The notes under the pieces: model-generated | Told to the model about the DNA's origin: nothing | Databases searched by the model: none | The model's input: the letters and a program-made list of their open reading frames with translations, nothing else | Shown: positions 58,001 through 64,000 of the stretch, one piece after another | Numbering within the stretch: the stretch's first letter is position 1 | How the letters are laid out: each line of letters begins with the position of its first letter | Position numbers and translations under genes: made by a program | Source of the DNA: Microbacterium sp. AZCO | Lineage (GTDB): Bacteria > Actinomycetota > Actinomycetes > Actinomycetales > Microbacteriaceae | DNA: 64,000 nucleotides | Direction: 5' to 3' | NCBI RefSeq assembly: GCF_039614715.1 | Contig: NZ_CP154857.1 | Span: 3,844,001 to 3,908,000 of the forward strand

Positions 58001-58759
58001 CTCGGTCCCTTCTGTCGTGCGGAGCGCGTACGCCGAGATGGCGGATGCCACGGCCCGCGGTGCGGAGTGCTGTGCGACGTGGTGCTGCCCCGGGATCACG
58101 ACGAGCGACCCTCGGGGAGCGGCATCCCGGAGCCGACGGCACCAGTCGATGCCCGCGATCGGGTCCCGCTCGCCGCGCAGCACGAGCAGAGGCACCGCCA
58201 GTGCGGCGGCGCGCTCCTCGATGGGATAGGCGAGCATGTGCCGAAGCTGCGTCAGGTACCACGGGATGCCGCACCGGACGTAGTCCGTGAAGACGATCGC
58301 GTTGATGTCGGGCGGCTCGCGCAGCGAGTCGATGCCGAGCGCGACCGACTGGGCGAGCAGCGTGCGATGCTCGGGATCGACGACCGGGCCCATCGCGACG
58401 ACGAACGAGACGAGCTCGGGATGCTGCGCCGCAACCTCGACGACCCACTGCGAGCCCATCGAGTGCCCGACGAGAACGACGGGCCCGACTCCGAGCCGAT
58501 CGATCACCTCGGCCAGCGCATCCGCCATCGCGACGACGTCGAGGTCGCGCGGCGGCTTCGGCAGCCCCGCGAAGCCGGGCAGGTCGATGGAGAAGACGGG
58601 GCCGTCGGCGGCGAGCACGTCGTGCAGCCGGGAGAGATAGCGGTGCGACATCCCGATGCCGTGCACGAGCACGACGGGAGGCCGAAGGCTCGGCGAGGGG
58701 CCGGAACTCACCACGCGGAACGTGAGGCGCTCGACGGTCGTGAGCCACTGCACGCTCAC
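57815..58759 (-). CDS. alpha/beta hydrolase with fused C-terminal small protein
   Basis: A 314-residue protein. Residues 1-~252 are an alpha/beta hydrolase: oxyanion-hole VLVHGIGMSHRYL, nucleophile Ser in VLVGHSMGSQWV (about 96-107), acid in VLRGERDPIAGIDW, and His in IPGQHHVAQHS. The domain ends at AISAYALR. The final ~60 residues (from MGTDMTDDEKRRD) are hydrophilic and unlike a hydrolase. Inside the frame, AGAAGGGA lies just before an ATG at 58000, so this tail can probably also be made alone. Start GTG 58759 overlaps the stop of the hydrate dehydratase gene. Substrate unknown; no lid-domain hint. Confidence 0.78.
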   Translation of the reverse strand: MSVQWLTTVERLTFRVVSSGPSPSLRPPVVLVHGIGMSHRYLSRLHDVLAADGPVFSIDLPGFAGLPKPPRDLDVVAMADALAEVIDRLGVGPVVLVGHSMGSQWVVEVAAQHPELVSFVVAMGPVVDPEHRTLLAQSVALGIDSLREPPDINAIVFTDYVRCGIPWYLTQLRHMLAYPIEERAAALAVPLLVLRGERDPIAGIDWCRRLRDAAPRGSLVVIPGQHHVAQHSAPRAVASAISAYALRTTEGTEMGTDMTDDEKRRDQLLAAPNATEDDAVPRIDVTHRPGVTRVDIREDADVRPGNPEEVPARE

Positions 58760-59595
58760 CCGCGCGTCACCTCGTTGAGCGCCCGCGTCAGCTCGTGCGG
58801 AAGGTCGCGCGCGAGGAATCCGATGCCCTCGGCCTCGGTGAGCCGGTCGCCCGCGCGGGCGTGCGCCCACGCGCCCCACACGGCGGCCTGAGCCGGTTCG
58901 ACGCCTCGGGCGGCGAACCCGGCGATCGCACCCGCGAGCACATCGCCGCTGCCGGACGTGCCCAGCCCGGGACCTCCGCCGTCGACCCGCCACGAGTCTC
59001 CGCCGGGCGTCACGACGTGGCCGTAGCAGTTGACGACGGCGTCGTAGCGCCGGGCGATCTCGTGCAGGTCGGGATCGTCCTCGTCGCCTCCGAGGAGGAT
59101 CGCGGCCTCCTCCTTGTTGGGGTTGAGCACGAGGTCGCGCGGCAGGGTCGAGCGGTCGATATCGGGCAGGATGCCGAGCGCGAACGCGTCGAGGATGAGG
59201 CAGTGCACGTCGAGCTCGGCGACCGCGCGGAGGGTCGCGAGGGTCTCGTCCGGATCGTCGAAGCCGGGGCCGACGAGCACGGCGTCGGCCGAGGCGACGG
59301 CATCCCTCGGCTTGCCCTCGAGCGGAGCATCGGCGTCCTCGGGGAGCGAGTAGACGGCGGCCTCGGGCATGACGACGCCGAGCTGCCCCTCGATCGAGGC
59401 GGGCACGACGACGGCGAGCCGCCCCGCACCCACGCGCAGCGCCGCCTCGCCCGCGAGGAAGACGGCGCCCGGCGACCGGCGCGAGCCGCCGATCACGATG
59501 ACGTCCCCGCGCGCCTTCTTCGAGTCTCCGGGGTCGGGCAGCCCCCATGACCGCAGCAGCTCCGGGGTGACGGGCGTGTCAGTCGAGCTCGACAT
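58756..59595 (-). CDS. nnrD: ADP/ATP-dependent NAD(P)H-hydrate dehydratase
   Basis: A 279-residue ribokinase-fold repair enzyme that dehydrates damaged NAD(P)H hydrates. It has the GDVIVIGGSRRSPGAVFLAGEAALRVGAGRL opening, LNPNKEEAAIL in the middle, and the catalytic GTSGSGDVLAGAIAGF (about 217-232) with Asp. The YjeF-type epimerase domain is absent, so it is the stand-alone form. The start is ATG at 59595, overlapping the histidine phosphatase gene by 17 nt and the hydrolase gene by 4 nt, forming a three-gene operon. Confidence 0.88.
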   Translation of the reverse strand: MSSSTDTPVTPELLRSWGLPDPGDSKKARGDVIVIGGSRRSPGAVFLAGEAALRVGAGRLAVVVPASIEGQLGVVMPEAAVYSLPEDADAPLEGKPRDAVASADAVLVGPGFDDPDETLATLRAVAELDVHCLILDAFALGILPDIDRSTLPRDLVLNPNKEEAAILLGGDEDDPDLHEIARRYDAVVNCYGHVVTPGGDSWRVDGGGPGLGTSGSGDVLAGAIAGFAARGVEPAQAAVWGAWAHARAGDRLTEAEGIGFLARDLPHELTRALNEVTRG

Positions 59596-60304
59596 CGGGA
59601 CTCCCGGGATGCACCGTGACGGGCGCGCCCTCGACCTGCAGGTGCGCGACCTCGGCGAACGCGGCGAGCTCCCAGCCAGCCGGGCCCGCCGTCAGATGCG
59701 TGACAGAGGCGTTGAGCACGGTGTGGGATGCCGCGAAATCGAGCAGCTCCTGCTCCTCGAGCGGCAGCAGCAGGTACAGCAGCAGCATGACGACCGCGTC
59801 GTGCGCGACGACGAGTCCCGCGCGCTGGCAGCGGGGCAGCTCGTCGCGCAGGAACGAGCGCAGCCGCAGCGCGACATCGGCCCAGGACTCGCCCCCCGGC
59901 GGCCGGTGGTAGAACTTGCCGAGGTGCCGTCGCCGCTCGGCCTCCTCGGGATGCAGCGCGGCGACGCCGCGGCGGGTCAGCAGATCCAGGATGCCGAGCT
60001 CCCGGTCGCGCAGCCGCTCGTCGACGATCGCGGGCGGGCCTGCGGCATCCGCTCCGCGTGCGATCTGCAGGGTCTCGCGAGCCCGGCGATATGGCGACAC
60101 CCAGCACGCGTCGATCGACGGGCCGACCTCGGACCACCAGGTGCCGAGGGCCTCCGCCTGCTCGCATCCCGTGGGCGAGAGCGGGACGTCGGCATCGCGG
60201 ATGTCGATCGGGATCCGCTCCCGGCCGTCGCGCTCGGCCTGCGTGGCCGCGATGTTCGCGATGCTCTCGCCGTGGCGCACGAGCCAGAGGTCGGTGACTG
60301 CCAT
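59579..60304 (-). CDS. histidine phosphatase family protein
   Basis: A 241-residue phosphoglycerate-mutase-like phosphatase. The phosphohistidine motif LVRHGES is at about 8-14, Arg in SPYRRARET (about 70-78), the acid Glu in LRDRELGIL, and the second His in VVAHDAVVML (about 165-174). Metabolite phosphatase activity is likely; the substrate is unknown. It is the first gene of the operon with nnrD. The start is ATG at 60304. Confidence 0.85.
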   Translation of the reverse strand: MAVTDLWLVRHGESIANIAATQAERDGRERIPIDIRDADVPLSPTGCEQAEALGTWWSEVGPSIDACWVSPYRRARETLQIARGADAAGPPAIVDERLRDRELGILDLLTRRGVAALHPEEAERRRHLGKFYHRPPGGESWADVALRLRSFLRDELPRCQRAGLVVAHDAVVMLLLYLLLPLEEQELLDFAASHTVLNASVTHLTAGPAGWELAAFAEVAHLQVEGAPVTVHPGSPDVELD

Positions 60305-60530
60305 CTGTTCAGGCTAGGACGGGGGTGGGATCCCGCCCGAAGGGTTGACAAGCAGTCGGGGCGGCGGAAAGGACGAGCGCACACGGCCTTCCGGGTGCGG
60401 CGAGCCGGCTCCTGCAAGCGCGGTCCAACCGGGGGAATCCTTGTCCCGGGCAGTGGGAAGCCGATAGGTTCGCGACAGGTCGCGCAGTTCGGGACGCGGC
60501 CTGAGGGGTGCTCGCCTGAGGGGGCTGCAA
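60305..60530. other. divergent intergenic region
   Basis: This 226-bp gap lies between the histidine phosphatase and the large secreted protein, which diverge. No gene is supported, and no clear promoter hexamers could be assigned on either strand. Confidence 0.4.
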
Positions 60531-63500
60531 GTGCCGTCGATCGCTCGTCTCCGCGCCAAGGGGTGGGTCGGCGCGCTCGCCGCAGCGGCTCTCATCACGG
60601 CCGCTCTGGTCTCACCGGTCGTCGTGAGCACACCCGCCCTCGCCACCACGCCCGGTTCGCCCGGCACTCCGCAGCCGCCGACACCGCTCTTCACCGAAGA
60701 CTTCTCCGCACGCAGCGCCAGCGCGGCGGCGATCGGCATCGAGACCTACCAGGGCGCTCCCGGCACCGCCTACGTCCCGGGGTCGAGCGGCGCGAGCTCG
60801 GAGACGTATTACGCGGATCCCAACTGGCGTATGGCGGCGCGCCTGTGCAACGGCTTCATCCTCAACGGCTCGACGCCCGTCGTCACGGGTGACCCGTGTG
60901 CCGGCAACGCCACGGGTCTCGGCTATCTGAAGCAGATCACGCAGTACATCGGCCGGTTCCAGGGGATGACGACGACCGCGGCGAACAGCAACCAGGCGCT
61001 TGCGGCGTGGACGTGGAACAGCCCGAATCCCGGTGCAGGGGTGCAGTTCCAGACGAACGCGCCGATCACGGCGGTCGACGGGCACTTCTATCGGGTCACT
61101 GCGGTCTTCGGCGAGGCCAACTGCACCGCCGGCGACGCACTCGAGCGGCTCTCGCTGATCGTGAACGGCACACTGCAGACCCTTGCGACGAACCTCGACC
61201 CCTGTAACGCGCCGGGATCGGTGGTCTTCACACCGCCCATCCAGAACGCGAACCTGCAGACGAAGGTCGCGTCCCTCACGACGCCCGCTCTCAAGGTCAA
61301 GAGCGCGAGCGCCGGCGTGCCGCCCACGCTCGGCATGCAGCTCTACAACGCCCAAGGCACAGGCTCGGGCAATGACGTCGTCTTCGATCTGCCGCAGATC
61401 ATGGACGTCACTCCTCAGCTCGATAAGGCGTTCAGCCCGTCGACGATCGCCTCGGGGCAGACCTCGACGCTGACGTTCACCATCACCAACACGAATGAGC
61501 TGGGTCTCAAGGACGGCATCGGCTTCCGTGACAACCTGCCGTCGGGCGTCACCGCGACGGGCCTGAACTCGACGACCTGCACGAACGGCACCGTGACGGC
61601 GGCGGCCGGCGCGACGACGGCCGTCCTCACCGGCGCCCGGCTCAACCTCAACCAGAACTCGTGCACCGTGACGGTCCAGGTCACGGCGACGACGCCCGGG
61701 ACCTACGTCAACGGCCCGGCGAACTTCCCGGCCGGCGTCGCGGGGCTGGACGGAGTGAACCCGCCGGCCGACACGACGCTGACCGTCACAGCCCCGGCAT
61801 CCCTCAATCTCACGAAGTCGACGACGACGGAGGCCATCACCACCGTCGGCCAGGTCGTGACCTACCGCTTCCGACTGACGAACAACGGTCCGACGACCGT
61901 GTCGAACATCGTCGTGACCGATACGCAGGTGCCGCCCGCGTCCCAGGCGAACATGTCGGCCATCCGATGTGAGACGACGACCCTTGCTCCGGATGCCTCG
62001 ACGACGTGCGTCGGCACGTACACGGTCTCCCAAGCCGATGTCACAGCCGGCAGCGTGACGGACCGGGCGACCGCGACAGCGACGAACCCTACCGGCGGCG
62101 CTGTGACGGCACCGGAGGTGACACTCACGCTCACGTCGCCGCAGCCGAGCATCTCGATCGTGAAGTCGACCACGACGACGCTCGTGAACACGGTCGGTCA
62201 GCAGGTGCCTTACGCCTTCCGCGTGACCAACACGGGCAATGTGACGCTGCTGAACGTCGGGGTGACCGACACGCAGACCCCGCCGGCGACCCAGGGTGGC
62301 CTTTCAGCGATCACGTGTCCGGAGACATCGCTCGCTCCGGGCGCGGCCGAGACCTGCACCGCGACGTACACCGCGACGCTCGCAGACCTCGTGAACCGGT
62401 CTATCAGCGACTCGGCGACGGCCTCGGGCACGACGAATGCGGGCACCACGGTGAACTCCCAGCCCTCGACCCTGAGCGTGCCGTCGGAGCCGCCCGGGAG
62501 CCTCTCGATCGTCAAGACGACCACCACTGCGGCGGTGACGGCGGTCGGCCAGTCGATCCCCTACACCTTCACGGTGACGAACAACTCGTCCTTCACGCTG
62601 ACGAGCGTCGGCGTCACCGACACCGTCGAGGCGCCCTCACTTCCGGCAAACCTCTCGGCCATCACCTGCCAGTCGCTCTCGAATCCGGTCGCGACGTGCT
62701 CGGGCGCCACGGCGACCCTCGCCGCGGGTCAGGTGGCGACCTTCGCCGGCACCTACCAGACGACTCAGGCCGACGTGAACCAGGGCCGCGTCGCCGACTC
62801 GGCCATCTCGACGGGCCGCGACGCGAGCAACAACCTCGTGCAGTCCGGTCCGTCGCGCGTCGTGCTCAACGCGCCGATCTCGGCGCTCACGATCGCGAAG
62901 GCCACGGCGGTCACGAGCGTGTCCGCGGTCGGACAGCAGGTGCCGTACACGTTCACGGTGACGAACACCGGCAATCAGCCGCTCACGGCGGTGCGGGTCG
63001 ATGACACACAGGTGGTGCCCGCGTCACAGGCGGGAATGTCGGCGGTCACCTGCCAGTCCCTCGCCAATCCGGTCGCGACGTGCTCGGGAACGGCGACGGC
63101 ACTCGCCGCGGGTCAGGTGGCGACCTTCACCGGCACCTACACCGTGACCCAGGCCGATCTGAACAACGGCTCCGTCAACGACTTCGCCGTCGCGGTGGGC
63201 ACGAACCCGTCGAACGCCACGATCACGTCGCCGCAGTCCTCGGCGACGGTCAACGCGTCGACGACGCCGCTGTCGATGGTGAAGTCCGTGGCGGAGGACG
63301 TCTACCGCACGATCGGGCAGTCCGTCCACTACACGTTCAGGGTGACGAACAACTCCGCCACGGTGTACCGGAACCTGCAGATCCAGGACACGCAGGTGGC
63401 CCCCGCCGTGCAGGAGAACCTCTCTAACGTGTCCTGCGCGCAGACGATCCTGCAGGCCGGGGAGTCGACGACGTGCTCCGCGACCTACACGGTGACGGCG

Positions 63501-64000
63501 GCCGACATCACGAACGGCACGCTGAGCGACTTCGCGACGGCCACGGGCATCGATGTCGGCGGCAACACGGCCACGACGGCTCGCTCGAGCACGATCATCC
63601 CCGCGCAGCAGGAGCCGTCGATCAGTCTGACGAAGTCGTCGACCGTCGCGCAGATCACATCGGCCGGCCAGCAGGTTCCGTACACGTTCACCGTCCGCAA
63701 CACGGGCAACGTGACGGTGACCGGCGTGCAGGTGACCGACACGCAGACACCGCCGGCGTCGCAGGGGAACATGTCGGCGGTGGCGTGTCCGCCCGGGGAT
63801 CTGGATCCGGGCAGCATCCTCACGTGCACGGGCACGTACACCGTGACGCAGGCCGATCTCGACAACGGCCTGCTGCACGACAGCGCGATCGCCCACGCCA
63901 CCGCGCCGAGCGGCGCGACCATCGACTCGCTCGAGGCCGAGCTGACGGTCACCGCGAACCCGGCCCTCGAGGTCGTCAAGTCGTCGTCGACGACGCAGAT
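60531..64000 (+). CDS. large secreted repeat protein (DUF11/DUF7507-type), 3' end outside window
   Basis: An open frame of at least 1156 codons with no stop to the window edge. A signal peptide (basic RLRAKGW, hydrophobic residues ~14-30, cut after about TPALA at 39) marks it as exported. Residues ~50-300 form an N-terminal domain containing paired cysteines. From about residue 300 there are DUF11-like beta-sandwich modules, then tandem ~115-129-residue modules with the pattern (S/A)L-x-I-x-K(S/T), VGQ-x-V-x-Y-x-F-x-VTN, VTDTQ, C-x-C and GTYTVTQADL. Each module has two cysteines. Likely a cell-wall or adhesion stalk; an LPxTG-type anchor would lie downstream. GTG start with GAGGGGG upstream. 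Confidence 0.85.
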   Translation, partial: MPSIARLRAKGWVGALAAAALITAALVSPVVVSTPALATTPGSPGTPQPPTPLFTEDFSARSASAAAIGIETYQGAPGTAYVPGSSGASSETYYADPNWRMAARLCNGFILNGSTPVVTGDPCAGNATGLGYLKQITQYIGRFQGMTTTAANSNQALAAWTWNSPNPGAGVQFQTNAPITAVDGHFYRVTAVFGEANCTAGDALERLSLIVNGTLQTLATNLDPCNAPGSVVFTPPIQNANLQTKVASLTTPALKVKSASAGVPPTLGMQLYNAQGTGSGNDVVFDLPQIMDVTPQLDKAFSPSTIASGQTSTLTFTITNTNELGLKDGIGFRDNLPSGVTATGLNSTTCTNGTVTAAAGATTAVLTGARLNLNQNSCTVTVQVTATTPGTYVNGPANFPAGVAGLDGVNPPADTTLTVTAPASLNLTKSTTTEAITTVGQVVTYRFRLTNNGPTTVSNIVVTDTQVPPASQANMSAIRCETTTLAPDASTTCVGTYTVSQADVTAGSVTDRATATATNPTGGAVTAPEVTLTLTSPQPSISIVKSTTTTLVNTVGQQVPYAFRVTNTGNVTLLNVGVTDTQTPPATQGGLSAITCPETSLAPGAAETCTATYTATLADLVNRSISDSATASGTTNAGTTVNSQPSTLSVPSEPPGSLSIVKTTTTAAVTAVGQSIPYTFTVTNNSSFTLTSVGVTDTVEAPSLPANLSAITCQSLSNPVATCSGATATLAAGQVATFAGTYQTTQADVNQGRVADSAISTGRDASNNLVQSGPSRVVLNAPISALTIAKATAVTSVSAVGQQVPYTFTVTNTGNQPLTAVRVDDTQVVPASQAGMSAVTCQSLANPVATCSGTATALAAGQVATFTGTYTVTQADLNNGSVNDFAVAVGTNPSNATITSPQSSATVNASTTPLSMVKSVAEDVYRTIGQSVHYTFRVTNNSATVYRNLQIQDTQVAPAVQENLSNVSCAQTILQAGESTTCSATYTVTAADITNGTLSDFATATGIDVGGNTATTARSSTIIPAQQEPSISLTKSSTVAQITSAGQQVPYTFTVRNTGNVTVTGVQVTDTQTPPASQGNMSAVACPPGDLDPGSILTCTGTYTVTQADLDNGLLHDSAIAHATAPSGATIDSLEAELTVTANPALEVVKSSSTTQ
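61800..64000 (+). repeat. tandem protein-coding repeats, six complete and one partial
   Basis: Modules begin at 61800, 62148, 62499, 62880, 63267, 63618 and 63963 (partial). They are spaced 348, 351, 381, 387, 351 and 345 nt apart. The third and fourth are longer because of an extra segment, CQSLSNPVATCSG and CQSLANPVATCSG, which is nearly identical between the two. Confidence 0.85.

Noticed and set aside
60531..64000. CRISPR array or nucleotide-level minisatellite in the repeat region
   Set aside because: The repeats are ~350-390 nt, diverged, and encode protein modules in one continuous frame. There are no short identical repeats with unique spacers.

Overview
The window is high-GC actinobacterial chromosome, most likely Microbacterium or a close relative in the Microbacteriaceae. 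The evidence is the 16S rRNA sequence, an rrn spacer without tRNA genes, the ClpC/RadA/TyrRS types, and a secreted protein with actinobacterial-style surface repeats. I see no insertion sequence, transposase, integrase, phage gene or CRISPR array. Genes are densely packed, with many 1-4 nt start/stop overlaps, and most convergent gene pairs are separated by long perfect hairpin terminators.

Layout. 1-5981: a complete rrn operon (leader with promoters, 16S, spacer, 23S, 5S, terminator). 6021-14934: mostly core genes (tyrS, a DUF4184 membrane protein, a flavin monooxygenase, a domain-rearranged CaiB-type CoA transferase, clpC, an acetyltransferase, a Thr/Pro-linker membrane protein). 14993-21954: an amine-assimilation block (ethanolamine-type permease diverging from a glutamine-synthetase-like ligase, a gamma-glutamyl hydrolase, an aldehyde dehydrogenase, an SDR and a FadR-type regulator). 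22073-30178: mixed housekeeping and stress genes (SseB-like protein, radA, L-lactate dehydrogenase, LLM oxidoreductase, tRNA-Ser(CGA), secreted alkaline phosphatase, a SUMF1-fold protein, an AraC/GyrI-type regulator, a tiny exported protein).

30343-53621 is the centrepiece, a 23-kb myo-inositol catabolic supercluster. It has a GntR/UTRA regulator (iolR), a ten-gene forward operon (iolC, a Cgl0158-type aldolase, mmsA/iolA, iolB, iolD, iolE, iolG, two further TIM-barrel isomerase-like genes and a second Gfo/Idh/MocA dehydrogenase), and an MFS inositol transporter with its own promoter. It also has a reverse operon of two more Gfo/Idh/MocA dehydrogenases around another TIM-barrel protein, a LacI regulator, a CUT2-type sugar ABC transporter, and a forward pair encoding a tautomerase and a transaldolase-like protein. 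Seven copies of one 18-nt element (core AGGACA) lie in all four regulatory gaps of this cluster, most of them touching recognisable -10 or -35 boxes. The half-site on the opposite strand fits the IolR motif I recall from Corynebacterium glutamicum (KGWCHTRACA). The simplest reading is one IolR regulon that includes the tautomerase/transaldolase pair and the reverse operon, whose biochemical roles are not explained by the textbook pathway.

53690-64000: a SnoaL-like protein, an AAA ATPase plus VWA-domain pair, an alpha/beta hydrolase whose C-terminus appears to be an in-frame fused small protein with its own ribosome binding site, NAD(P)H-hydrate dehydratase, a histidine phosphatase, and the 5' part of a very large secreted protein built from tandem ~115-129-residue repeats that runs off the window.
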